This document shows positions 15,280 through 22,704 of a stretch of DNA of 39,594 nucleotides, one piece after another. Positions within the stretch are counted from its first letter, which is position 1, and each line of letters begins with the position of its first letter. The position numbers and the translations under genes were made by a program. Where the stretch lies: positions 1-39,594 of the forward strand of contig JACRGF010000001.1 of the NCBI GenBank assembly GCA_016212395.1, read 5' to 3'. This DNA comes from Microcaldota archaeon. Its GTDB lineage: Archaea > Micrarchaeota > Micrarchaeia > Burarchaeales > JACRGF01. The notes under the pieces were generated by a model that saw nothing but the letters and a program-made list of their open reading frames with translations, did not search any database and was not told where the DNA came from.

Positions 15280-15699
15280 CTAGACGCTTATTCCTCCGAG
15301 CGAGCAAACGCGCAACGCTTGGTCTACATCGCTTCCAATTTCATATGTTCCAGTGCTTGTTCCCAACGCGAATTTAGCGAAAGTAGTGATAAAGTAAGGC
15401 GCGCTTGCTGCTAAAATCAAGCCGATAATTCCTCCGACGAGCATTGCAGTGCTCCACACGTTAGCGCGCGCTCGGGTCTCAGCGCCCATAATCTGGCCAG
15501 CAGCATAAATAGCGCCAGCAACAATAAACATGAGCAAAGCCACGATTGGAACAATAGCAACGAAATTCTTGCAAATCTCTCCGAGCTTCGTGACAATCTG
15601 CGGGACATCAGAGTCAGCTGAATCGTCAGCAGCAGAGTCAGTTGAAGCGTTAAACAGCAATACAAATGCAAACAGCAAAAAAACTATTCTCGCATTCAT
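15280..15699 (-). CDS. TrbC/VirB2-like small membrane protein (pilin-like)
   Basis: A 139-aa protein with an N-terminal signal peptide (IVFLLFAFVLLFNAS), a short acidic linker (about 20-35) and two long hydrophobic helices. The helices are VAIVPIVALLMFIVAGAIY and AMLVGGIIGLILAASAPYF, joined by a short charged turn. This two-helix hairpin after a signal is the TrbC/VirB2 pilin layout, common in archaeal genomes without obvious conjugation genes. A strong purine-rich ribosome site (AGGGGGG) precedes ATG 15699. No VirB4 or VirB6 gene is in the window, so a pilus role is unproven; a structural cell-surface protein is an alternative. Confidence 0.65.
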   Translation of the reverse strand: MNARIVFLLFAFVLLFNASTDSAADDSADSDVPQIVTKLGEICKNFVAIVPIVALLMFIVAGAIYAAGQIMGAETRARANVWSTAMLVGGIIGLILAASAPYFITTFAKFALGTSTGTYEIGSDVDQALRVCSLGGISV

Positions 15700-15825
15700 G
15701 CTAAATCCCCCCTTTCACGCCAAAAGCTTCAGACACTAAAAAGAGTTAAGTGCAAACAATTATTAAAGTTTTTGCAAAACACGCTTTCCGCACGCTCAAC
15801 CAGCCTTGCGAGAAAAACTCCTGTT

Positions 15826-15893
15826 TGCAAGCGTTCAACTCGCTTCCCTCAAAAACGTTTTGCCTTTGCCGGTCAAGCGGTAGAACACGTATT
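15826..15893. repeat. Direct repeat copy A: duplicated 3' end of the VIT-VWA-wHTH gene
   Basis: 68 bp matching 17901-17968 with three mismatches. On the minus strand it still encodes the last 18 residues and stop codon of the VIT-VWA regulator (YVFYRLTGKGKTFLREAS) but has no gene attached. With the copy at 17901 it brackets the AbiE toxin-antitoxin genes, like the two ends of an integrated element. Confidence 0.9.
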
Positions 15894-15942
15894 CTTATCT
15901 TATTATTACTAAGTTACATGTTTATTTGTAGTATTGTAAGTA

Positions 15943-15952
15943 ATATATAAAT
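15943..15952 (+). promoter_or_regulatory. TATA box for the abiEi gene
   Basis: ATATATAAAT lies about 28 bases upstream of ATG 15976 within a strongly AT-rich stretch (15894-15975). There is no ribosome site, so the transcript is probably leaderless. Confidence 0.7.
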
Positions 15953-15975
15953 AGTTTCCGTTTTATAATAATGCC

Positions 15976-16785
15976 ATGAAGCACATGAACAAGAATGAGC
16001 AGGAGATATACTTTCGCTTGGAGAAAGAAGGATTGAAGATTTTCAACGTTGAGGATTTAATCAACTTGGATTTTAGGAAGAGAGTGGTGCACGACGCGTT
16101 GACTTCGCTAGTAAAAAAACAAATTATCTCAAGGGTTAGGAGAAACGTTTATGTGCGGGCTAGCCCGTCATTGTTATACGACGCGCTTCAGCAAGTAGAA
16201 TCTCCTTTGCTGATAGCCGCCAAAGCCGCAGGAAGGCAGTATTATTTGGGGTATGCATCCGCAATGCAGGCTTATGGGGTAAGCGAGCAAATTCCTTTTA
16301 CGGTTTACGTTGCTTCGAAACAACAGAAGCGAAACTTTGATTACGGCAGGTATAGAGTGAGATTTGCCCAGCTGAGTGAAAAAAAGTTTTTCGGGGCAAG
16401 AAAAGCATTAGTAGCAGGCCAGCAAATCTGGGTTTCTAATGAGGAAAAAACGGTTGTTGATTGCGTAGACCGCGCAGAATACTGCGGCGGAGCAAGCCAT
16501 GCGTTTCTGCTCATCAAAGAATTGGCCAGGCAAAAGAAACTGGACTGGAAAAAATTGTTGAACTGCGCTTTGAAAATGGGCGGGCAAGCCTTGCTCCATA
16601 GGCTTGGATTTGTGCTTGAAAAAGTAAACTCATCAAGCAAAAAAGAGCTAATCCCTAAAAAACTAATTGCAGCGCTTGCGAAAAAAGTAAAGCCAAGCGT
16701 TTACTATTTAGAAAAGGGAGTTAAAGGAAAATTCGATAAAAAATGGCAGTTGATTGCAGGCGAGGTTGAAAAACATGGAGCGTGA
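15976..16785 (+). CDS. abiEi: AbiEi-type antitoxin / transcriptional regulator
   Basis: The antitoxin of a type IV toxin-antitoxin/abortive-infection pair. The N-terminal 60 residues form a winged helix-turn-helix (EIYFRLEKEGLKIF, then a recognition segment DALTSLVKKQIISRV with a wing RRNVYVR). A family-typical central domain follows (YYLGYASAMQAYG, VWVSNEEKTVVDC-like segment IWVSNEEKTVVDCVDR). Antitoxins of this family normally repress their own operon through the winged helix. Length 269 aa is normal. It overlaps the toxin gene by 11 bases and is expressed from its own TATA box. The pair lies inside a directly repeated cassette, indicating mobility. Confidence 0.85.
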   Translation: MKHMNKNEQEIYFRLEKEGLKIFNVEDLINLDFRKRVVHDALTSLVKKQIISRVRRNVYVRASPSLLYDALQQVESPLLIAAKAAGRQYYLGYASAMQAYGVSEQIPFTVYVASKQQKRNFDYGRYRVRFAQLSEKKFFGARKALVAGQQIWVSNEEKTVVDCVDRAEYCGGASHAFLLIKELARQKKLDWKKLLNCALKMGGQALLHRLGFVLEKVNSSSKKELIPKKLIAALAKKVKPSVYYLEKGVKGKFDKKWQLIAGEVEKHGA

Positions 16786-17833
16786 ATACCTCAACCAATG
16801 GCTTTTGCGGGCAAGCGCGCAAACAAAACTCGAGCAAGATTTGCTGGAGAAAAGCGCGCGCATGAGCGAAATTCTAGAATTCATTTCACGCAACAGAAAC
16901 CTGTCAATGCTGGCATTCAAAGGCGGCAGCGCGCTAAACTTTGCCTACTTGAAACAATTCAAGAGACTCTCGATAGATTTGGACTTCAACGCGATAGGAC
17001 GCAAGGACTGGCTGATGAAAATCCGCGATGAGATGATTGAACCAGCCATATACGAGATAACGAGAGGCCTCGGCTATGACATTGAACCAGATAAGAATTA
17101 CGCGTTGTACCAATACAAATTGTACTACGATAAAATGAGCGGTGGGCGGGATTGCATAAAAATAGAAATTTCTTTCCTCGACCGAGTCGCAGTATTAACT
17201 CCGATAAGAAAACTTTTTTTCTTCCCACTCTTGAATAGGGAAAGAACGCCAATTCAGGCGCTTGCGTTCGAAGAATTGCTTGCCGAAAAACTCCGGGCGT
17301 TATACACCAGAGAAAGCGGGAGAGACTTGTTCGACGTTTACAACGCAACAAAAACGCCAATAGCCCCAGCAATGAAAACGATTCTCAGAAAAACGCTTAT
17401 ATACAAGTTGTTCAGGGCAAGCGGGCCAGTAGCCTTCAAACCGAAGAAATTCATGGAAAAAATTAGAAACTTTAAAGAAAGAGAATACGAGAATGACTTG
17501 AAGCCGTTCGTTCCGGAAGAAAACTATATTGAGTTCGAAGAAGCAAAAACAGGAGTAATCAAAGCGCTTGACTTCCTGAAACAAATGGATGAAAGAGATG
17601 AAACGTTTATTGGCCTGATGCGGTGCTGTCTAGGTGAAGACGTTTCAAAACAACGCGTGCAGGAAATACGCGGAAAAGAGTTCCACCTGCGCGAGCCGTT
17701 AAGCTATTTGTTCAATGGAAGTGGGTTGCTAAGCGAAGCAGCTAGAAACACGCCGTTAACAGAAATACTGCCAGTAAGGGAACTGCCACTGCAAAAATAT
17801 TCTTGGCTGGAAAAATTTGGCTTGAAGCAATAA
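16775..17833 (+). CDS. abiEii: AbiEii-type nucleotidyltransferase toxin
   Basis: A nucleotidyltransferase-fold toxin (DUF1814/AbiEii). The active-site motif is FKGGSALNFAYLKQFKR followed by LSIDLDF, which supplies the GGS and DxD residues. A second acidic strand is IKIEISF. The C-terminal half has the family segment EELLAEKLRALYTRESGRDLFDV. Characterised homologues transfer nucleotides to target RNA acceptors or use GTP; the target here is unknown. ATG 16775 has GAGGT 8 bases upstream; the gene overlaps the antitoxin stop by 11 bases. Length 352 aa is somewhat longer than many homologues. Confidence 0.87.
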   Translation: MEREYLNQWLLRASAQTKLEQDLLEKSARMSEILEFISRNRNLSMLAFKGGSALNFAYLKQFKRLSIDLDFNAIGRKDWLMKIRDEMIEPAIYEITRGLGYDIEPDKNYALYQYKLYYDKMSGGRDCIKIEISFLDRVAVLTPIRKLFFFPLLNRERTPIQALAFEELLAEKLRALYTRESGRDLFDVYNATKTPIAPAMKTILRKTLIYKLFRASGPVAFKPKKFMEKIRNFKEREYENDLKPFVPEENYIEFEEAKTGVIKALDFLKQMDERDETFIGLMRCCLGEDVSKQRVQEIRGKEFHLREPLSYLFNGSGLLSEAARNTPLTEILPVRELPLQKYSWLEKFGLKQ

Positions 17834-17839
17834 AGCAGA

Positions 17840-17895
17840 TTTAACTCGCTTCCCAAAGAACGTCTTCCCTTGCCAGCCAAGCAGTAGAAACACGC
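17840..17895. repeat. Decayed copy B of the same 3'-end repeat
   Basis: Immediately next to copy C, this 56-bp segment aligns to it with several substitutions and small indels. Shared blocks are AACTCGCTTCCC, AAGAACGT and GTAGAA. The reading frame is broken relative to the gene. It indicates an older duplication at the same site. Confidence 0.7.
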
Positions 17896-17900
17896 TCGAA

Positions 17901-17968
17901 TGCAAGTGTTCAACTCGCTTCCCTCAAGAACGTTTTGCCTTTGCCTGTCAAGCGGTAGAACACGTATT
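17901..17968. repeat. Direct repeat copy C: native 3' end of the VIT-VWA-wHTH gene
   Basis: This copy is continuous with the intact gene: it contains the last 18 codons, the TGA stop (17910-17912) and nine bases beyond. It matches copy A (15826-15893) at 65 of 68 positions. Confidence 0.9.
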
Positions 17969-20465
17969 TTTTCCCGCGTTCTTCGATTTTTTCAATCATC
18001 TGCGCTTCGCTCAGCTTGTCCAAGTGCTCGACGATGGTGGACGCGTTTTTTCCAAGGCGCGCGCTCAAAAAGCTGGGAGTCCGCTCGCCTTTGTTCAACT
18101 CGCGCAAAATTTCAATGCGCGTCTCGCTCGCCAACACCTTGTGCGTCTCGACAGCACCCTGGCCCCACAAGCCAGTGCGCGTTAAAGAAATAACGACAAA
18201 AGCAACAAGAGCAACAACAACCAAGCCGCCAATAATTTCAAACGGAACTTGAATTTGCGGTTGCACGCCAGTCCTGTTTGAAGGAGGCAATGTAACGTTT
18301 GCTTTTGGCACGATTACGCTCCCTTGCCCAAGCGTCACTTGAATAGATTGCTGGGGAGTGCACACGAACACGCTCGTGCCAGCAGACAAGAACCTCGCCA
18401 TCGAATCATCCTGCAGCAGCTCCAAATAACGCGCGCTGCCGAACTCTACTTGCTCTCCAGCCTGCGCGTCCTTGCAGGAAGTGTCTTTCCACACTCCGCC
18501 CACTTCAACGAAAGTTTTTCCTTCAATCGCCTTCGTTTGCGAAGCAGTGGAAGAAGAAGCAGTTTCAGCAGCCCCATAAGAAGCGCCGAGTGCAAAAGGA
18601 GCAGCTGCAGTCGGAAGGTTAGCCATGGCGCCCTGCGCTCCAACATCACGCGTTGCCTGCTTGCCTTCACTCGTCACTACAACGTAACTAGTGTACGGCG
18701 AAGGAATTCCGTACGCGTTCGCAAGCGTTTTCACTTCCTCAACCCACTCCGCGCTCTCTCCTTCCAAAGCAATCTCGTCAAGCAAAAACCCTACTCGCTT
18801 TACAGCCCACGCGCGCTCTACAAAAGCATTTGAAGAAGATGAAGGGAAAACAACCGGATAACTCATTTTTTCCTCCTTCCCACTAATTTTCCCGCTTATT
18901 TCAACAACAGCATCACCGCTTCCGGAATACTCGCCAGCCAACACCACTTGGCTTCCCAGGAAAACATCAGGAATTCTTTTCGGAAGAAAATCAGAAGCTG
19001 AAACGCTTGAAGAATTCGCAGCAATCGAAACGCTTGCGTCAAGCAAGAGAGGGTGAGTAATGCGCTCGAAAAACTGGGTGAGCGTTGCCTCCAGCTCTGC
19101 GTCAGTAATAATGTAAGTGGGAATTCCGTCCCCGTAATCGTTCGCGAGCCTGTCAAGCAACTCGAAGTCAACGTCAGCACCTACTCCGAACGGGAAAATC
19201 TTTCCACCAGCCCCTCTGAACGAAGCAAGAATTTCCTCCTGCGAATTGCCTGCAGTATCAACGCCGTCAGTCAAGAAAACAACAAGCTGCGCCCTCCCGC
19301 CAGCAGGCTTCAACTGCGCCTTTGCCTCCGCGAGAGCAGCGCGAATGTTCGTCGAACTGTCTGCTTCAAGCGAGTCAGCAAACACCAACGCGTCCGCAAC
19401 ATTCAGCGTATTCGCGTCCTTCAACTCCGACGCAAACGATTTCACCTCGTCAGAAAAAGAAATAATGTTGAACTTGTCTTTAGAGTCCAAGCGCTTCAAC
19501 ACGAACTTTAACGCGTTCTTCGCCTGTTCTATCTTCTGCCCGCTCATGCTCCCTGAAGTGTCAATAACAAACACGACGTCCTTAGGGGTAACGTCAACAT
19601 CGCTTTCAGCCAAAGAAGGGTAAATGAACAGCAAGAAAAAGCCTTCATCCGCGCCTGCCTGCTTGTGCGCCAGCAGCTTCACGTCGTAATCCCGCTCTGT
19701 AACCCCGTAAAACAACTGGAAGTCCTTGTCAGGAATTTCAACAGAATAATAACTCACAACCGCGTTGCTGTTGCCTGCGCGCGTTACTTCAACGTCGTGA
19801 GTAGGAGAAGAAACAAAGCCAATTTTTCCGCTCGACTGAATACCAATAGTAATATTCACAGGGTCAATAGGCTGAGTAGTATAACGCTCGGTGGAAAGCG
19901 GGTAGAAAAAGTGGACAACCCCGCCGCTCTCAGCAAGCACTTGCTCGTACTCAATGATTACCTTCACTTTCTCGCTGCGCGGAAGCACAACGCTTGCAGC
20001 AAACGTGTCTTTCCCAACGTACTCAAGCAAAGACGCTTCCTTGCGCTCCAACGCGTACTGCTGGTAAAGCTCGCGCGCCTCAAGCGCGCCAAGCATTTTG
20101 CCTTCAAACGTTTTTCCATCCACGTTCAACATGAAGTTGCGCACTCCACCAGAAGGCACAGGAAAAACATACGTGCCCTCAATGTCCCGCCAGCCGTTAT
20201 TCTGGAATTCCTGCTCGACGTGCACGCGCGCTATTGAATCAGTGATATTCACAGTAACGTAGTGGTTCAAAATCAACGGGTAAGGGTCCTCGGGAACTAT
20301 TGGAACAATCATGCCGTCAGCTGAAGCAAAACCGGAAAAAGAAAGAAAAACAACAGCAAACAAGCACAAAACAAAAACTGGAAACTGAAAACCGGAAACA
20401 GAAAACAGTGAAGCTCGAAACAATTTTTCACTTGAACTCTCGCAAACTCCAGCTCGCGCATTCAT
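17910..20465 (-). CDS. Membrane-spanning VIT-VWA protein with cytoplasmic winged-helix domain
   Basis: An 851-aa protein with an unusual architecture. Residues about 19-50 are a signal peptide ending FASA. A VIT domain (about 55-180) follows, as in inter-alpha-trypsin inhibitor heavy chains. A von Willebrand A domain (about 295-470) has a complete metal site DTSGSMS (302 onward), SSTNIRAAL and FLTDGVDT. A beta-rich region follows, then one TM helix (about 743-761) and a C-terminal ArsR-like winged helix (about 775-851: HKVLASETRIEILREL, STIVEHLDKLSEAQMI, KKYVFYRLTGKGK). The predicted topology puts the adhesive domains outside and the DNA-binding domain in the cytoplasm, which suggests a one-piece surface sensor-regulator. 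ATG 20465 has GGTGG 6 bases upstream and fits the TATA-like box at 20501; an ATG at 20501 overlaps that box. Confidence 0.85.
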   Translation of the reverse strand: MNARAGVCESSSEKLFRASLFSVSGFQFPVFVLCLFAVVFLSFSGFASADGMIVPIVPEDPYPLILNHYVTVNITDSIARVHVEQEFQNNGWRDIEGTYVFPVPSGGVRNFMLNVDGKTFEGKMLGALEARELYQQYALERKEASLLEYVGKDTFAASVVLPRSEKVKVIIEYEQVLAESGGVVHFFYPLSTERYTTQPIDPVNITIGIQSSGKIGFVSSPTHDVEVTRAGNSNAVVSYYSVEIPDKDFQLFYGVTERDYDVKLLAHKQAGADEGFFLLFIYPSLAESDVDVTPKDVVFVIDTSGSMSGQKIEQAKNALKFVLKRLDSKDKFNIISFSDEVKSFASELKDANTLNVADALVFADSLEADSSTNIRAALAEAKAQLKPAGGRAQLVVFLTDGVDTAGNSQEEILASFRGAGGKIFPFGVGADVDFELLDRLANDYGDGIPTYIITDAELEATLTQFFERITHPLLLDASVSIAANSSSVSASDFLPKRIPDVFLGSQVVLAGEYSGSGDAVVEISGKISGKEEKMSYPVVFPSSSSNAFVERAWAVKRVGFLLDEIALEGESAEWVEEVKTLANAYGIPSPYTSYVVVTSEGKQATRDVGAQGAMANLPTAAAPFALGASYGAAETASSSTASQTKAIEGKTFVEVGGVWKDTSCKDAQAGEQVEFGSARYLELLQDDSMARFLSAGTSVFVCTPQQSIQVTLGQGSVIVPKANVTLPPSNRTGVQPQIQVPFEIIGGLVVVALVAFVVISLTRTGLWGQGAVETHKVLASETRIEILRELNKGERTPSFLSARLGKNASTIVEHLDKLSEAQMIEKIEERGKKYVFYRLTGKGKTFLREAS

Positions 20466-20500
20466 TCCAAACCACCAACAAAAGTTGGGCTTGTTCAACA

Positions 20501-20507
20501 TTTAAAA
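20501..20507 (-). promoter_or_regulatory. TATA-like box for the VIT-VWA-wHTH gene
   Basis: The minus strand reads GTTTTAAATG. Transcription would begin near 20478, leaving a short leader with the GGTGG ribosome site before ATG 20465. Confidence 0.5.
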
Positions 20508-20520
20508 CAAGATTGTTTTC

Positions 20521-20538
20521 ATTCGGCGAACGCCGAAT
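20521..20538. promoter_or_regulatory. Operator-like palindrome upstream of the VIT-VWA-wHTH promoter
   Basis: ATTCGGCG-AA-CGCCGAAT is a perfect 8-bp inverted repeat with a 2-base centre, about 14 bases upstream of the TATA-like box. Symmetric sites of this size suit a dimeric winged-helix protein, so autoregulation by the encoded wHTH is a testable idea. Confidence 0.5.
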
Positions 20539-20574
20539 TGACGAAAAAAACCACGAACAACCTCGCACGAGAAA

Positions 20575-20763
20575 ATGGGCTCGCTTCACTTGAACTTGAT
20601 AGCACACGGAAGAAGAGCATGCAAAGCAGGAAAACCAAAATGCGCGGAATGCATGCTGAACAAATTATGCGAGTATGTAACAAACCCGTATCGGATAGAG
20701 CTGAAAACAGCGTATCCGATATCAAAGAAACAAACATTACGACGAAAGAGTAATATCGGATAG
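20575..20763 (+). pseudogene. C-terminal remnant of endonuclease III (Nth)
   Basis: The frame encodes GSLHLNLIAHGRR followed by CKAGKPKCAECMLNKLC, the C-x6-C-x2-C-x5-C iron-sulfur motif that ends endonuclease III proteins. Everything upstream of this is missing: the frame is closed by a stop at 20539-20541 and no helix-hairpin-helix or catalytic Lys/Asp region is present. About 25 codons of unrelated sequence follow the motif. It is therefore a fragment of about 35 recognisable residues, left after a deletion or rearrangement next to the VIT-VWA gene. A functional mini-protein is unlikely. Confidence 0.7.
20689..20762. repeat. Three copies of TATCGGATA, one inverted
   Basis: TATCGGATA occurs at 20689-20697 and 20754-20762, and as its complement TATCCGATA at 20713-20721. 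The 9-mer is not expected by chance three times in 74 bp. It lies downstream of the MscS-like gene and inside the Nth remnant; a protein-binding cluster or a decayed inverted repeat are both possible. Confidence 0.45.
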
Positions 20764-20856
20764 CTCTAAAAACGACTTGCTCGATATGTCGCTTGTTCTG
20801 TGGAAAAAAAAACAGGGAAAAAGGAAAAGAAAAAAAGAAGAAAAAAAAGGGGAGTT

Positions 20857-21582
20857 TTACTTTGCTTTCCACACTCTTCCTTTCATTTCTTTTACTGTTG
20901 ATTTAGCCTCTTCCTGTGCGCCTAATCCGAACGCTATGGCAAAGGCGAGTGCAACTCCGAACACTATTCCTTGGAGCAGTATAGTGTACGTGCTGATTAT
21001 CACGCCTATCTTGAATTCAGCCATTTCAAGCGCGGACAATAGAGTCACGAATACCACGAGGTACTTGCCCCATTTTCCAATGAGGTTCATTTTCGTGCTC
21101 TTCGGCTCGATTTCAACGACTTTCTCCTTGATGATTTCACCCAAGAGAGCGCCGGCAACCACCAGGAGAGCTGCGAAAATCACTTTCGGAGCATACCCGA
21201 TGAATCCCGACAAGAGCGTTGACATTTCACCTAGCTTCAGGAAGGACACTGCAGTCTGCAGGAAAATGAGCAGCACGTAATACTTCGAGAGTTTTACGAG
21301 CACGTTGCTCAGCTTGACTTTCCCCATCGCGTCCTTCATGCCATGTTGCGCCAAATGGTCTTCAATCTTTACAGCCTTCAGCAAGACTTCGACAAAGCGC
21401 GCCAGCACTGACGCGACGCCCCAGCCGAGCGCGAAAATGAGAATCGCGGCTACAATGCCCGGAACGACGGTTATAGTGTCGGTCACGACTTTCTGGACGC
21501 TGTTCGTTGCAGCCACGACGACTGCCGCGTACAAGTCCTGCGTAAATCCTGCTGCAGCGCCTGTCGCTGCTTCAGTAGTCAT
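20857..21582 (-). CDS. MscS-related TM-helix repeat membrane protein
   Basis: A 241-aa protein with about five hydrophobic helices. The first, VVPGIVAAILIFALGWGVAS, matches the conserved TM-helix repeat (PF05552-like) found in small mechanosensitive-channel relatives. A second repeat occurs around LLSGFIGYAPKVIFAALLVVAGALLGEIIKEKV. The last helix, VFGVALAFAIAFGLGAQEEA, resembles the pore-lining helix region, but the large cytoplasmic MscS beta/vestibule domain is absent. It may be a channel-like or scaffold protein. GAGGTGG lies 7-8 bases before ATG 21582. Confidence 0.75.
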   Translation of the reverse strand: MTTEAATGAAAGFTQDLYAAVVVAATNSVQKVVTDTITVVPGIVAAILIFALGWGVASVLARFVEVLLKAVKIEDHLAQHGMKDAMGKVKLSNVLVKLSKYYVLLIFLQTAVSFLKLGEMSTLLSGFIGYAPKVIFAALLVVAGALLGEIIKEKVVEIEPKSTKMNLIGKWGKYLVVFVTLLSALEMAEFKIGVIISTYTILLQGIVFGVALAFAIAFGLGAQEEAKSTVKEMKGRVWKAK

Positions 21583-21635
21583 TCAAAACCACCTCTATTA
21601 AAACCACTTTCAGAACGCTTATTTAAAAACGTTGC

Positions 21636-21649
21636 TATCGTCGACGATA
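21636..21649. promoter_or_regulatory. Perfect 14-bp palindrome in the divergent promoter region
   Basis: TATCGTCGACGATA lies in the 109-bp spacer between the divergent MscS-like gene and the permease gene. It sits 7 bases upstream of the permease TATA box. Its symmetry and position are those of an operator. Confidence 0.5.
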
Positions 21650-21655
21650 TCACTG

Positions 21656-21664
21656 TTTATAAAT
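21656..21664 (+). promoter_or_regulatory. TATA box for the CxC permease
   Basis: TTTATAAAT is placed to start transcription near 21685-21690, just before the GTG at 21692. Confidence 0.65.
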
Positions 21665-21691
21665 ATTGGAAAAAGGATTGAAAGCAAGAGC

Positions 21692-22660
21692 GTGAAGAAA
21701 ATGAAGGATGTGCTTGAAGAGTTTGTTTACTCGCTTGCAAGCAGAGGTTTAGGCTTGCCTCGCGAAGACCGCGTTGTAGAAGTGCTCGGATATTTTGTTT
21801 ACGACACGCTGAAAGTGCTCGTGCTGCTTGCAGCAATGGTTTTCCTAGTTTCAATAGTCAGGACGTTCGCAACCCCGCAGAAAGTGAAAAAGTTTTTGAG
21901 CGGAAGAAGCGAGGGAGTCGGCAACGTGCTTGCAGCTTTGCTTGGCATTCCCACTCCGTTCTGCTCTTGCTCTGCAGTGCCGTTGTTCATAGGGTTTATA
22001 GAAGCAGGAGTTCCGCTCGGAGTAACGTTTTCCTTTCTAGTCGCGTGCCCGCTCATCAACGAAGTTGCAGTAGCGCTCCTGTTCGCGTTGTTCGGGTGGC
22101 AAGTGGCAGCATTGTACGTTGGAAGCGGGCTCGCTATAGCAGTAATTGCAGGAGTGATTATTGGAAGAATGGGAATGGAGGGCGAGCTTGAAGAGTTCGT
22201 GCGCAAAAGCATTTCGAAAAAAGCCAAAGAAAAGAAAATGAAGTGGAGCGAGCGCGTAGAATTCGCGAAAATGCAGACGAACGGGATAGTGCGCAAAGTC
22301 GCGCCTTACATTGCAGTGGGAGTGGGAATAGGCGCGCTCATCCACGGCATGGTGCCAGTAGGCGTTCTCGCTGAAGTTGCTGGAAAAAACAACGCGCTTG
22401 CAGTGCCAGTAGCAGTTGCAGTAGGAGTCCCTCTCTACTCGAACGCTGCAGGAACGATTCCAATCGTCCAAGCGCTCATGAGCAAAGGAATGGCAATGGG
22501 AACAGCGCTCGCGTTCATGATGAGCGTCACGGGCTTGTCTCTGCCTGAAATAATCATTTTAAGAAGAGTGCTCAAGCCCAAGCTCATCGCCGCGTTCGTC
22601 GCAATACTCGCAGTCTCATTCGTGCTCACAGGAATTTTGTTCAACGCGCTCATCGGCTGA
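21692..22660 (+). CDS. Permease of the DUF318/UPF0718 (ArsP-like) family
   Basis: A 322-aa membrane protein with about eight TM helices. The family signature is GIPTPFCSCSAVPLFIGF with a CxC pair at the start of a helix, followed by FLVACPLINEVAVALL. The second half repeats the fold (GVPLYSNAAGTIPIVQAL). ArsP members of this family export trivalent organoarsenicals through the cysteines; other members have unknown substrates. A soft-metal or thiol-reactive substrate is therefore only suggested. GTG 21692 fits the TATA box spacing; ATG 21701 is an alternative. The region between the two halves contains a Lys/Glu-rich cytoplasmic loop. Confidence 0.85.
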   Translation: MKKMKDVLEEFVYSLASRGLGLPREDRVVEVLGYFVYDTLKVLVLLAAMVFLVSIVRTFATPQKVKKFLSGRSEGVGNVLAALLGIPTPFCSCSAVPLFIGFIEAGVPLGVTFSFLVACPLINEVAVALLFALFGWQVAALYVGSGLAIAVIAGVIIGRMGMEGELEEFVRKSISKKAKEKKMKWSERVEFAKMQTNGIVRKVAPYIAVGVGIGALIHGMVPVGVLAEVAGKNNALAVPVAVAVGVPLYSNAAGTIPIVQALMSKGMAMGTALAFMMSVTGLSLPEIIILRRVLKPKLIAAFVAILAVSFVLTGILFNALIG

Positions 22661-22674
22661 ACGGTGCGAACAAG

Positions 22675-22685
22675 TTTTTAAATAA
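22675..22685 (+). promoter_or_regulatory. TATA-like box for priL
   Basis: TTTTTAAATAA is centred about 25 bases upstream of GTG 22705, supporting that GTG as a leaderless start. Confidence 0.6.
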
Positions 22686-22704
22686 CACAAGCACTTAGTT
22701 CTAC

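Noticed and set aside
14923-15307. Long minus-strand frames rich in Phe, Leu and Ser through the purine repeat
   Set aside because: They arise only from T/C-rich tandem repeat DNA, have no ribosome site or plausible fold, and overlap one another in all frames.
20466-20501. Upstream ATG at 20501 as the start of the VIT-VWA gene
   Set aside because: It coincides with the TATA-like box, whereas ATG 20465 has GGTGG at normal spacing and lies after the expected transcription start.
20689-20762. TATCGGATA cluster as insertion-sequence ends
   Set aside because: No transposase, no flanking target duplication and the copies are too short and unevenly spaced.
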